Assembly (NCBI GenBank): GCA_964386535.1
Contig: CAYLRY010000002.1
Span: forward strand, 62,001-126,000
Length of the DNA stretch: 64,000 nt
Source: CAYLRY01 sp964386535
Lineage (GTDB): Bacteria; Chloroflexota; Dehalococcoidia; Dehalococcoidales; UBA3254
Direction of reading: 5' to 3'
Position 1 is the first letter of the stretch. Every line of letters starts with the position of its first letter. The position numbers and the translations under genes were made by a program. The notes beneath the pieces were generated by a model. The model did not search any database, was not told where the DNA came from, and was given only the letters and a program-made list of their open reading frames with translations. Below are positions 36,524 to 45,434 of this stretch, piece by piece.

Positions 36524-36553
36524 ATTCTAGCATCTCTTTTTTGATCACTGCAA
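36524..36553 (-). promoter_or_regulatory. Candidate promoter of the rib operon (near-leaderless)
   Basis: On the minus strand, TTGCAG (36553-36548) and TAGAAT (36529-36524) are separated by 18 nt. Transcription would begin within a few bases of the ribD ATG at 36514. No FMN riboswitch fits between. Confidence 0.45.
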
Positions 36554-36600
36554 ATCCAGCGAACCGGGATGTGAGGTGTCTGTTATTATTTTGTTTCTGA

Positions 36601-36996
36601 TTTTTTGATGAACCTCAGAGGGGAGAAATCATAGTATTTCAGTCGCCGGAAGATGATTTGCCTCTAATAAAGCGTGTGTTAGGACCTCCCGGGAATAGGG
36701 TCGAGGTTAAGAAAAATGCGGTCTTTATCAACTAGACTCAATTAATTGAACCATATTTAAAAGAGTAGCCGAAACATATTTTTAACTCTTTTATATTTCC
36801 GTTAGAGCACTATTTTATACTGGGTAATAATAGAAAATTTAGCCGCGATTCACATTTCGGATGGACAGTCCCCAAGGAGAATATAGCGCGTAGGGCCTGG
36901 ATTTATACCTGGTCGCTGGAAAAGTGGGGATTAATACCGAACTACCAGTTACCTATGGATAACACAACTTTAGAAGCTTCACAATCAGGCAGTTAA
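36601..36996 (+). pseudogene. lepB: Decayed signal peptidase I copy
   Basis: One continuous frame reads DEPQRGEIIVF, LIKRVLGPPGNRVEVKK and later EHYFILGNNRKFSRDS, FGWTVPKENIARRAW and WSLEKWG, all standard LepB blocks in order. Two TAG codons (directly after VFIN, and after YLKE) break it, and the part with the membrane anchor and catalytic Ser is gone. The GDN of the active-site strand has become GNN. It lies immediately upstream of an intact lepB, so it is a duplicate that has decayed. Confidence 0.85.
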
Positions 36997-37065
36997 AAGA
37001 TGATATTGGAACACCGGATCCCAATAGGTTATAATTAATTTAAGATTTAAGGAAATCAAGTTGAC

Positions 37066-37653
37066 ATGAAAGGCTTTTTAAAAGAATTATTTATTACGCT
37101 GGGATTAGCGTTGGTAATATTCTTACTACTTCAGACCACTATTCAAAGTTCTATTGTTTTGGGCAGTAGCATGGAACCAGGTCTGGAGGACGGCCAACGC
37201 CTGATAATCAACAAAGCCGTTTATCATTTCCGCGATCCTGCTAGAGGTGACGTTATTATACTGCATCCTCCGATTGAACCTCAGAAAGAATACGTTAAAA
37301 GGGTGATTGGAATTCCCGGCGATACAATTGAGGTTCGTAATGGTGTGGTTTACATCAATGGGTCGCCCTTGTACGAACCTTACATAAAAGAGACACCCAG
37401 AAATAATTTCTCACCATTTACCGTCCCTGAGAATAATTATTTTGTAATGGGTGACAACCGTAATAATAGTAATGATTCCCGTACCGGTTGGACAGTCACC
37501 AGCGATAATATTATCGGAGAAGCATGGTTACGCATCTGGCCGTTAAGTAAATGGGGAACTGTGCAGAGTTATAACTTAAGCGATCAATTAATTGCATCCG
37601 GTAATAACGATCAGTTAGAATCAAAGCTTATTGGAGTTATCGAATGGCCTTAA
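37066..37653 (+). CDS. lepB: Signal peptidase I
   Basis: This 195-residue protein has one N-terminal membrane helix (about residues 8-26) and then the catalytic Ser35 in GSSMEP. The catalytic Lys78 is in YVKRVIGIPGD, and the structural block MGDNRNNSNDSR is intact. It cleaves signal peptides from exported proteins at the outer face of the inner membrane. The length fits the short Gram-positive-type enzymes. Its 3' end overlaps pyrE by 10 bp. A decayed copy lies just upstream. Confidence 0.95.
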   Translation: MKGFLKELFITLGLALVIFLLLQTTIQSSIVLGSSMEPGLEDGQRLIINKAVYHFRDPARGDVIILHPPIEPQKEYVKRVIGIPGDTIEVRNGVVYINGSPLYEPYIKETPRNNFSPFTVPENNYFVMGDNRNNSNDSRTGWTVTSDNIIGEAWLRIWPLSKWGTVQSYNLSDQLIASGNNDQLESKLIGVIEWP

Positions 37654-38213
37654 GTGCTGAACAAATATTTGAAAAATCCGGAGCTATTTTAAAAGGCCAT
37701 TTTTTACTGACTTCCGGTCTTCATTCGCCAGTGTATTGGGAGAAATTCCAAGTGCTTCAATATCCACATTTTACGCAAGAACTATGCAGTCAGATTGCAG
37801 CACATTTTCGATCTAAAAATATTCAGGTCGTAGCCGGCCCAACCACCGGTGGAGTTATCCTGGCTTTTGAAGTTGGACGTCAATTAGGAGTTCGCGGCAT
37901 TTTTGCAGAAAAGAAAGAAGGTTCAACAGAAAGGACTTTTAGACGTGGTTTTAACATTGATCCGGATGAAAGGGTGTTAATTGTAGATGATGTTCTCACT
38001 ACCGGCGGTTCCGTAAAGCAAATGGTTGACGCGGTGAATCATTTGAAAGGCAATCTTATTGGAATTGGAGTTCTGGTAGATCGTTCTGAACAAGGCGTCG
38101 ATTTTGGGGTTCCTCTGTTTAGCTGTCTCCGGGCTCCTGCCATCTCCTATAAACCGGAAGTCTGTCCTTTGTGTGCTGCTCAAGTACCTCTAACCAAGCG
38201 TGGCAGCAGCTAA
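37644..38213 (+). CDS. pyrE: Orotate phosphoribosyltransferase
   Basis: This 189-residue enzyme converts orotate and PRPP to orotidine 5'-phosphate in UMP synthesis. The PRPP-binding motif VLIVDDVLTTGGSV is intact, and the substrate loop AEKKEGS is present. A C-terminal CPLC pair is an addition often seen in this subgroup. It overlaps lepB by 10 bp, so the two are translationally coupled although functionally unrelated. Confidence 0.94.
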   Translation: MALSAEQIFEKSGAILKGHFLLTSGLHSPVYWEKFQVLQYPHFTQELCSQIAAHFRSKNIQVVAGPTTGGVILAFEVGRQLGVRGIFAEKKEGSTERTFRRGFNIDPDERVLIVDDVLTTGGSVKQMVDAVNHLKGNLIGIGVLVDRSEQGVDFGVPLFSCLRAPAISYKPEVCPLCAAQVPLTKRGSS

Positions 38214-38230
38214 TTTGTTTACCCCCCTTT

Positions 38231-39943
38231 TTAACCAGTCCGTCCGAATTCTTTTTCCAGGTATTGAATCGTAATTTGTACCAGCGTTGGTCTGCCATGA
38301 GGGCAGCTATTGGGTAAAGAGGTAAGTTCTAATTGTGCTATCAATTCACGCATTTCAATTTCATTCAAAATCTGCCCGGCCCGGATGGCGCTGTGGCAGG
38401 CTAAAACAGCACTGAGGTTCTCCGACCAGGCAGCAGAGGGGTTTACTAATAATTCTCTTAACATTCCCACCCAATCACGGTCCTTAAGTATTGCCGGTAC
38501 AGAGCGCACTAAGAAGGTCCTGTCGCCAAAATATTCAATGTCAAAACCGAAATCCACCAGCTCTTTCAGGTGAGTATTGAGCAGTTCAACCTGCCTTGGT
38601 TCTATTTCAAAGGGTTCAGGCTTTAAGAGTCCCTGTATCTCAATTTTGTGAGAATTACGCTGTTGATTTATTTTCTCAAAAAGAATCCGCTCATGAGCTG
38701 CATGCTGGTCTATGAGGTAGAGGGCATCCGGTCCTTCTGCGACAATATAAGTACGCGCTAACTGTCCCAGCACTCTTAACAGTGGGAGTGTGATACGGGG
38801 TATAGCGGCAGGTGGCGGGTTGTATTTCACCTTTTCCGCAGTTTTACCGGTCAACACGGAATGTATTCCGGGTACAGAAGTGGGCCTAGATGGAATTCTA
38901 AACTGGGAGACGCTTTCTTCAATCCGGTGGACCGGGCTGGATTGTACTAATACCTGACGGACTGCTTTTTGCACGGCGCTGAAAACAGCTCGCTCATCCT
39001 GGAATTTGATTTCCGTTTTGGCCGGATGTACATTGACATCTATCTGGTTCGCGGGAATTGAAATATTAATAACTGCAATCGGGTGTTTGCCCTGCATTAA
39101 CAATCCGTGATAGGCTTCTTCAATTGCAAAATTGAGCAGCCGGCTATTAATCCAACGTCGGTTAACGAATAAGCTGATATAGTCACGGGTGGCGCGAGAG
39201 ATATTGGGTGTGCTGATCATGCCTGATATGTTTATTAAAGGCTTATCAGCTTCTTCCGGTGCATCTTGCAAAGGTATTTCCAGCATATTTTGGGTTGTCT
39301 CTAATCCATAAACCGCGGTAATGCTATCGCTCAATTTACCGCTCCCCGGGGTTCGCAGAGTAGTTTTCCCATCGACCATTAAACAGAACTTGATTTCCGG
39401 ATAAGCCATAGCATATTGACTGACTAGATTGGCAATATGCCCGGTCTCAGTGGACTCTGATTTTAGAAATTTTAAGCGGGCTGGTATACGGCGAAAAAGA
39501 TTCTGTACAGTTACAGTGGTACCGGGTGACCTGGCTTGAGACTCATGTTGGATCATTTTGCCATAATCCAGATTTAAAAAGGTGCCGGCCGGTTCATCTC
39601 GGGAGCATGTTAACATTTGAACCTGTGCCACGGCTGCAATACTGGGAAGGGCTTCACCGCGAAAACCCAGGGTGTTCAAATTCTGTAAATCCTGGAGGTT
39701 TTCTATTTTGCTGGTCGCATGACGCTCGAAAGCCAGCTCAGCTTCTTTCTGGGGAATTCCGGAACCATTATCCGTCAGGCGTATCAGGCTTATTCCTCCC
39801 CCCTTAACCTCTACGGTTATCTGTGATGAGCCTGCATCCAGCGCATTTTCTACCAGTTCTTTAGTTACCGAAGATGGACGTTCCACTACCTCTCCGGCAG
39901 CAATCTGGCTGATTACCCTGGTATCCAGTATTTTTATTGCCAT
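38231..39943 (-). CDS. mutL: DNA mismatch repair protein MutL (endonuclease type)
   Basis: This 570-residue protein has the GHKL ATPase domain: ELVENALDAGS, DNGSGIP, ATSKI and GFRGEALPSIA. The C-terminal domain carries the metal-binding endonuclease motif DQHAAHERILFE plus CPHGRPT. The protein should therefore nick DNA itself, as in bacteria without MutH. No mutS is adjacent. It converges on pyrE with 17 bp between the stops. Confidence 0.95.
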   Translation of the reverse strand: MAIKILDTRVISQIAAGEVVERPSSVTKELVENALDAGSSQITVEVKGGGISLIRLTDNGSGIPQKEAELAFERHATSKIENLQDLQNLNTLGFRGEALPSIAAVAQVQMLTCSRDEPAGTFLNLDYGKMIQHESQARSPGTTVTVQNLFRRIPARLKFLKSESTETGHIANLVSQYAMAYPEIKFCLMVDGKTTLRTPGSGKLSDSITAVYGLETTQNMLEIPLQDAPEEADKPLINISGMISTPNISRATRDYISLFVNRRWINSRLLNFAIEEAYHGLLMQGKHPIAVINISIPANQIDVNVHPAKTEIKFQDERAVFSAVQKAVRQVLVQSSPVHRIEESVSQFRIPSRPTSVPGIHSVLTGKTAEKVKYNPPPAAIPRITLPLLRVLGQLARTYIVAEGPDALYLIDQHAAHERILFEKINQQRNSHKIEIQGLLKPEPFEIEPRQVELLNTHLKELVDFGFDIEYFGDRTFLVRSVPAILKDRDWVGMLRELLVNPSAAWSENLSAVLACHSAIRAGQILNEIEMRELIAQLELTSLPNSCPHGRPTLVQITIQYLEKEFGRTG

Positions 39944-40050
39944 CTTAGATCAACTATACACGTTAACGTGTAAATATGCAAATATATTAGGCCTGGAAAC
40001 CTTTATGTAGCCTGATGACTATACTTATTAATGGGTAAAAAAGCTAAAAT

Positions 40051-41160
40051 TTATTGAAAACATTTCCAGAAATCACTATGATATTTTTTTACCTCATCAA
40101 TTACCTGCCTGGTTTCTTCCAATACCAGATCCTGTTGAAATTTTTGAGGAATGGGCTCGGGTTCATCCACGCTTACCGGAAATCTGGCTATACCGCTAAG
40201 AAGAGATAACCAGGCATAGGGCAAAATGTCCTTATTATAACCTGAGGCGATGAGGTCTATTTGTCGGCCCTGGCATATTTCTGCTATTTCACGTATTTTT
40301 TCCCCTAATTTTTTAAATCCGGCTACCGTCATTCCAAGATAGGTTAGACCATCATTAAAATGAGGATCGGATCCTCCGTTGCGTATTATGATCTGGGGTT
40401 GGAATTCCAGAGCCAGAGGGAAAACGATTTCATCTAAAGCAAGCTGGTAAGAGTCATCTCCAGCATAAACAGGAAGAGGGATATTAACTGTATGTCCCCG
40501 TGCTTTGCCGTCGCCAATTTCCGAGGCGAATCCTGTACCCGGATAAATAGTCCGAGGGTCCTGATGGATATCTATGAATACCACCCTTGGATCAGCACGA
40601 AAATACTCTGCTGAACCGTTTCCCGCATGTGCATCGGTGTCAAGTACCAATATCCTCTCCAAATTGTAATGTCCCAAAAGGTAAGCCGCGGCAAAAGCCA
40701 CATCATTATAAATACAGAATCCCTCGCCAAACCGGCGTTTAGCATGATGCATGCCACCGCCGATGGATATGACCTTTTGATATTGTCCTTTTTGGATTAA
40801 ATCACAGGCCAATTTTGCCTGACCGACTATTAACCTGGCACATTCCTCCAGTTTACCTGGATTACTGACTGGTCTATTGTCCATGGACTGATATCGGCTC
40901 AGGTTTTCATAAAAATAGCTCCAGCCGGCATGAGCAGCCTGAAAATAATCTCGGCTGAATTCTATATAGTCCCTGTCACATATCCTGAGAAGATCGTCCT
41001 CGGTAGCCCATTCGGCAGCTATTATCTTATAAAATTGATTGGGGCCAAGATGAGACTGTAAAAAGCCTGGGAAGGTAATATATCTATCACTGCGAAAGGG
41101 GTGTCCTGGACCAAAATCATACTCCTTAAGTTCATCCCGGTATAGAATGGCAACAGTCAT
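40051..41160 (-). CDS. AcuC-like histone-deacetylase-family protein
   Basis: This 369-residue zinc hydrolase belongs to the AcuC/HDAC class. MHHAKRRFGEGFCIYNDVAFA contains the active-site His pair, DTDAHAGNGSAEYF the zinc-binding Asp/His, and NGGSDPHFNDGL the third Asp region. AcuC proteins deacetylate acetyl-CoA synthetase or other proteins. The start at 41160 is chosen from an AAGGAG site; the frame extends further up without one. It is larger than, and only distantly related to, the HDAC-like protein encoded at 22 kb. Confidence 0.88.
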   Translation of the reverse strand: MTVAILYRDELKEYDFGPGHPFRSDRYITFPGFLQSHLGPNQFYKIIAAEWATEDDLLRICDRDYIEFSRDYFQAAHAGWSYFYENLSRYQSMDNRPVSNPGKLEECARLIVGQAKLACDLIQKGQYQKVISIGGGMHHAKRRFGEGFCIYNDVAFAAAYLLGHYNLERILVLDTDAHAGNGSAEYFRADPRVVFIDIHQDPRTIYPGTGFASEIGDGKARGHTVNIPLPVYAGDDSYQLALDEIVFPLALEFQPQIIIRNGGSDPHFNDGLTYLGMTVAGFKKLGEKIREIAEICQGRQIDLIASGYNKDILPYAWLSLLSGIARFPVSVDEPEPIPQKFQQDLVLEETRQVIDEVKKYHSDFWKCFQ

Positions 41161-41414
41161 GAGGTATCTCCTTTCACACAACAGATAAACGTGATTGAAT
41201 CCCATAGTGAATTATTACACTATAGCATACTACATAATTGGAGATTATTAAAGCACACCCCACATTTTCCTATCAAACAAAGTTGGCTAATCCTGAGCTT
41301 TCTCACCTGTTGATATAGTTACTGCGTGACTGTTTGATATCATTTGATGGTGTATTTTACCTGAATTGTTTGTGAATACTGTATGCTCGATTTGTATATG
41401 CTTTGAATCCGTGC

Positions 41415-41443
41415 TTGACGCCTGATGAGTCATCTAGTAAAAT
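41415..41443 (+). promoter_or_regulatory. Promoter of tRNA-Val
   Basis: TTGACG (41415-41420) and TAAAAT (41438-41443) are separated by 17 nt, and the predicted start is about 6 nt before the mature tRNA. Confidence 0.75.
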
Positions 41444-41455
41444 TAGCTTGCAAGA

Positions 41456-41532
41456 GGGTGGTTAGCTCAGTTGGTTAGAGCACTGCGTTGACATCGCAGA
41501 GGTCATTGGTTCGAGCCCATTACCACCCACCA
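41456..41532 (+). tRNA. tRNA-Val (GAC)
   Basis: The acceptor arms GGGTGGT (41456-41462) and ACCACCC (41522-41528) pair fully, followed by A and an encoded CCA. The D arm is GCTC/GAGC. The anticodon stem CTGCG/CGCAG encloses TTGACAT, giving anticodon GAC. The T loop is TTCGAGC; its stem has one T-T mismatch, which is tolerable. It stands alone under its own promoter. Confidence 0.93.
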
Positions 41533-41724
41533 TTTTTAAAGTTTTCCTCTTCGGAATTTCCTTGTCTATATGTTTATTTTTTATCTGTTTAACTTCTGTA
41601 TTTTGACCTTTATACGGTAAGAATAGTGCAAATCCGTATTGACTAAAAGATTGTATACGATACAATTTGCCTTAATATTATCTTAATTTTTCTATTTGTT
41701 TTATAAATCATGATTATTGTCATA

Positions 41725-41753
41725 TTGACATAGAGGCTATACTATGCTTTACT
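41725..41753 (+). promoter_or_regulatory. Candidate promoter of the repeat surface protein
   Basis: A perfect TTGACA (41725-41730) is followed after 17 nt by TTTACT. Nearby TATACT and TATGCT offer other -10 options at short spacing, so the exact element is uncertain. Confidence 0.4.
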
Positions 41754-41793
41754 AAGCTCAAAGTAAGGTAAATTTTAGCTTTGAGGTAATAAG

Positions 41794-44700
41794 ATGATAT
41801 TAAAAAATAGATTCAGATTTTTTCTGGTAACAGCCGTGGCAATCATTCTTATCAGCATTCTGTGTTTTTCTTCCATTCCGGTCAACGCCATATCGATAAG
41901 TGTCGGTTCTCCTGTGCCTTCGTCTCCCACCGGCGGCAGTACGGCTTCTTTTACCGTGGTCCTAAATGTCACTGATCAGGATGTATTACCAGTAAGTTCC
42001 GTCAAGCTGGATATTTATAACGTGGATTATCCGTCGGCTTACCGGGATACCTTCACTGATCTGCCTTTGAATACTACCAGTACTTCGGTTACCAAAACCA
42101 GTACCACCAACAGCAGCCATACGCTGACCATTTCAGCCATTGGCACCAACTGGGGCAGCGGGACAACTGACAGGTATGGATACGGCACTCTGGACAGCGG
42201 CACTACCGGGAACTACTCCTTTGGCAATAGTTTTGGCTACGGCTACAGCGTGGGCGGCGTCTATAAGGGCAATGCTTCTCTCACTTATACCGCAGTGTGG
42301 AATGTACCCACCAATTTTATTTCCGGCACGTACAAGGCTGAACTGAGGGCCAGTGGAGATTCTTCCCATGCCTTCCTGGGAAGCAGCACTACTTTCAGCG
42401 TTAATGCTTACGGCACCACCCCTACCCTCACCTCCCTCTCAACCTATACCGGTTATACGGGAACAACCGTATATGTATACGGTACCAATCTGAACTCTAT
42501 CAGCACGATATATTTTGGGGGAACGCCGGCCAGCAGCACCACAGTGAATTCTGCCACCATGATAACCGCGGTGGTTGGCTCTGGCTCAACCGGCAATGTA
42601 AGCGCTCTTTCATCCACTTACGGGACAATCACTTCTTCTCTCTACTTCACCTATTCCACTTCCACCGGTAATATCGTTATTACTGATCTTTCAGTTAATT
42701 CAGGCACTTATGGTACTACCGTGTTAGTCTTCGGCAGCAATCTTTCCACCATTACCACCATTTATTTCGGGGGAACACCGGCTGTCAGCACGGTAGTGAA
42801 TTCACCCACCCAGATCACCTGTGTGGTGGGATATGGATCCAGCGGCTATGTGACCGGTTATTCAACAGCATATGGAACGGTGAACTCCACGGTTTATTTT
42901 TATTACCTGGGCTCAACCGGGACGCCGGTGATCAGTTCTCTCTCCAGCACAAGCGGTGGTTATGGATCAACTATCTATGTTTACGGCTCCAATCTCTCCA
43001 CAGTCACCACCATCTACTTTGGCAGTACCGCGGCCATCAGCACCACCGTTAATTCATCCACACAGATCACGGCAGTGGTGGGTTATGGATCCAGCGGATA
43101 TGTGACCGGTTACTCATCTACCTATGGTACTATAAACTCTACAGTATATTTTACGTATACAGGGACTTCATCCTCGGTTGTACTCAGTTCACTCTCCACC
43201 TCATCAGGTGGAACTGGCACTACGGTGTATATCTACGGTTCCAATCTTTCCAGCGTAAGTACAGTCTACTTTGGTGGCACGGCTGCCACCAGCACCGTCG
43301 TAAATTCAGCCAGCCAGATCACGGCAGTGGTGGGATCCGGCTCTAGCGGCTATGTAAGCGTCTATTCACCTACCTACGGAACTATAACATCCAGTTTATA
43401 CTTTACCTACACTGGTACTTCATCCTCAGTGGTAATCAGTTCGCTCTCTACCACATCAGGTGGAACTGGTACCAGCGTGATTATCTACGGTTCCAATCTT
43501 TCCAGCGTAAGTACAGTCTATTTCGGTGGCACGGCTGCCACTAGCACCGTCGTAAATTCAGCCAGCCAGATCACGGCAGTGGTGGGATCCGGCTCTANNN
43601 NNNNNNNNNNNNNNNNNNNNNNNNNNNNNNNNNNNNNNNNNNNNNNNNNNNNNNNNNNNNNNNNNNNNNNNNNNNNNNNNNNNNNNNNNNNNNNNNNCTA
43701 TTCACCTACCTACGGAACTATAACATCCAGTTTATACTTTACCTACACTGGTTCTTCATCCTCAGTAGTAATCAGTTCACTCTCTACCACTTCAGGTAGC
43801 TATGGAACCAGCGTGATAATCTACGGCTCTAACCTCTCTACCGTGACTACGATCTATTTTGGAGGTACGGCTGCCACCAGTACCACAGTGAATTCAGCTA
43901 CCCAGATTACGGCTGTGGTGGGATATGGATCTAGCGGTTATGTAACTGCCTATTCATCAACTTACGGTAACATTTCGTCTTCTTTGTATTTTACTTATAC
44001 CGGGACTGCTACTGCTCCTACCATTACCACTTTTTCACCGACCAGCGGTCAAATCGGAACCTCAGTGATTATTACTGGCAATAATCTTTCCAATGCCTCA
44101 TCTGTTTCTTTTGGAGGTACGGCTGCTCAGAGTTATACCGTTAACTCAGCTACACAGATAACGGCTGTAGTAGGCACCGGTGCCAGCGGTGCGGTCAGTG
44201 TTACCACTCCCTATGGGACGGCCACCCTTGGTGGGTTTAATTTCACCTCTACCACAGCCTCGACGTCATTAACAGGAAAAGTAGACAGCGCCGGGAAATT
44301 TAATACCGATGTAACGGCCAGTTCACCAGATAATCTAGCCTCGGTCACTATAGCATCCGGGGTCACGGGTAAACTCGGCGGGGCAGCTTTAACTCAGATT
44401 AGCGTTACTAAGGTTGACACGGAAAATGTTCCCGGGGTTCCTACTGCATCCGGTTTGGTATCAGGCGCTTATGATTTTAGCCCCAATGGAGCTACTTTTG
44501 ATAAACCAGTAACTATCAGCTTAACTTACGATAGCTCATTGCTGCCTGCTGGTGTGGCGGAATCTTCCATCTTTGCCTGCTGGTGGGATTCCAGCAGTAA
44601 CAAATGGGTCAGTCTTTCAAGTAAAGTAGATACAGTCAATAAGAAAGTCTCAGCACAAATTGATCACTTCACTATTTTCTCGGTTATGGGCTCAACACAA

Positions 44701-45219
44701 AAAGCTACTTTTGGAGTAAGTGATTTACAGATTTCTCCGAAGGAAGTCCAGGCGGGTAAAGAAGTTACCATCAGTGTAATCGTAGGTAATGTTGGACTGG
44801 TTTCGGGAAGCTATGAAGTTAACCTGATTATAAATGGGAAGGTGGAGTCTGTTAAAAAGGTGGAAAACGTACCCGGTGGAAACAGCATGAAAGTCAACTT
44901 CACCTACACTCCTAAAACCGCCGGCACCTATAAAGCGGAAGTAGACTATCTGAATGGGACCTTTACTGTTACCGCAGCACCGACCACACCGGCTGTTACC
45001 ACCACTCCTGCGACTACCACACCACCTACTACCACTATTAAACCGACTACCACCACTGCGGCAACGACCCCGGCGGTTACTACTACAAAGCCAACTCCTA
45101 CCGATGAACCATCCGGTGGCGTCAACTGGTGGTTAATTGGAGGAGTGATTGTAATCTTCCTTATCATTGTGTGGATTATTTATCGTGTTATAATCTATCA
45201 ACGAAAACAAATAAAATAA
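41794..45219 (+). CDS. Surface protein with IPT/TIG repeats, CARDB-like domain and C-terminal anchor
   Basis: The scaffold frame is 1141 residues including unknown ones across a gap. It starts with a signal peptide (residues 1-32). An N-terminal beta domain (about 33-205) is followed by a series of IPT/TIG-type immunoglobulin-like repeats of about 84 residues, each with YGSNLS...IYFGGT, VNS-TQITAVVG and YG---SSLYF. Next come a domain before IDHFTIFSVMG (ZU5-like in look), a CARDB-like domain (VSDLQISPKEVQAGKEV), a Thr/Pro-rich stalk and a single membrane helix with a basic tail. It is probably an adhesin or envelope protein tethered to the membrane. The repeat number is uncertain because of the gap. 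Confidence 0.85.
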   Translation: MILKNRFRFFLVTAVAIILISILCFSSIPVNAISISVGSPVPSSPTGGSTASFTVVLNVTDQDVLPVSSVKLDIYNVDYPSAYRDTFTDLPLNTTSTSVTKTSTTNSSHTLTISAIGTNWGSGTTDRYGYGTLDSGTTGNYSFGNSFGYGYSVGGVYKGNASLTYTAVWNVPTNFISGTYKAELRASGDSSHAFLGSSTTFSVNAYGTTPTLTSLSTYTGYTGTTVYVYGTNLNSISTIYFGGTPASSTTVNSATMITAVVGSGSTGNVSALSSTYGTITSSLYFTYSTSTGNIVITDLSVNSGTYGTTVLVFGSNLSTITTIYFGGTPAVSTVVNSPTQITCVVGYGSSGYVTGYSTAYGTVNSTVYFYYLGSTGTPVISSLSSTSGGYGSTIYVYGSNLSTVTTIYFGSTAAISTTVNSSTQITAVVGYGSSGYVTGYSSTYGTINSTVYFTYTGTSSSVVLSSLSTSSGGTGTTVYIYGSNLSSVSTVYFGGTAATSTVVNSASQITAVVGSGSSGYVSVYSPTYGTITSSLYFTYTGTSSSVVISSLSTTSGGTGTSVIIYGSNLSSVSTVYFGGTAATSTVVNSASQITAVVGSGSXXXXXXXXXXXXXXXXXXXXXXXXXXXXXXXXXXYSPTYGTITSSLYFTYTGSSSSVVISSLSTTSGSYGTSVIIYGSNLSTVTTIYFGGTAATSTTVNSATQITAVVGYGSSGYVTAYSSTYGNISSSLYFTYTGTATAPTITTFSPTSGQIGTSVIITGNNLSNASSVSFGGTAAQSYTVNSATQITAVVGTGASGAVSVTTPYGTATLGGFNFTSTTASTSLTGKVDSAGKFNTDVTASSPDNLASVTIASGVTGKLGGAALTQISVTKVDTENVPGVPTASGLVSGAYDFSPNGATFDKPVTISLTYDSSLLPAGVAESSIFACWWDSSSNKWVSLSSKVDTVNKKVSAQIDHFTIFSVMGSTQKATFGVSDLQISPKEVQAGKEVTISVIVGNVGLVSGSYEVNLIINGKVESVKKVENVPGGNSMKVNFTYTPKTAGTYKAEVDYLNGTFTVTAAPTTPAVTTTPATTTPPTTTIKPTTTTAATTPAVTTTKPTPTDEPSGGVNWWLIGGVIVIFLIIVWIIYRVIIYQRKQIK
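42415..44250 (+). repeat. Tandem 252-bp repeats encoding IPT/TIG domains
   Basis: Units of 252 bp (84 codons) follow each other through this stretch. Those between about 43180 and 43740 are nearly identical at DNA level: the segment starting CCAATCTTTCCAGCGTAAG occurs at 43241 and again exactly 252 bp later. The outer units are more diverged. This indicates recent unequal recombination or gene conversion inside the array, and it explains why the assembly broke here. Confidence 0.9.
43598..43697. other. Assembly gap (100 N) inside the repeat array
   Basis: Exactly 100 N, a standard placeholder length. Compared with the neighbouring unit, the flanks need only 16 nt to join in frame, so the true content is 16 nt or 16 nt plus a multiple of 252 bp. 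The reading frame across the gap holds because 100 and 16 have the same remainder modulo 3. Confidence 0.9.
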
Positions 45220-45271
45220 CCAGGAAACCTTGGGTGATATAGTTTAACCCCAGAGTTTTGAATAAGACTTA

Positions 45272-45343
45272 CCCGCAAATTGATCTTTCCAGTTTGCGGG
45301 TTTAGTATTTTTATACTATGTATAAAAATACTAAACCCGCAAA
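45272..45343. terminator. Nested hairpins: terminator plus perfect 23-bp palindrome
   Basis: Arm A (45272-45279, CCCGCAAA) can pair with arm B (45293-45300), followed by a T-rich run, giving a terminator for the surface-protein gene. Arm B is also the start of a perfect 23-bp inverted repeat, 45293-45315 with 45321-45343, around a 5-nt loop. The two foldings exclude each other. Confidence 0.75.
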
Positions 45344-45434
45344 ATAGAGACTATGCTGGTTAACCCTAAGAAGAGCGTGATGGACCAACCACACCAATAA
45401 AGAGCGGAATCTTATCTTCTAAAAGGAGTTGTTT

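Noticed and set aside
36554..37065. FMN riboswitch upstream of ribD
   Set aside because: This stretch is largely a plus-strand lepB remnant, and no RFN-like conserved blocks were seen on the minus strand.
42415..44250. Possible CRISPR or satellite array
   Set aside because: The repeats are 252 bp, in frame and encode IPT/TIG domains; there are no short repeats with unique spacers.
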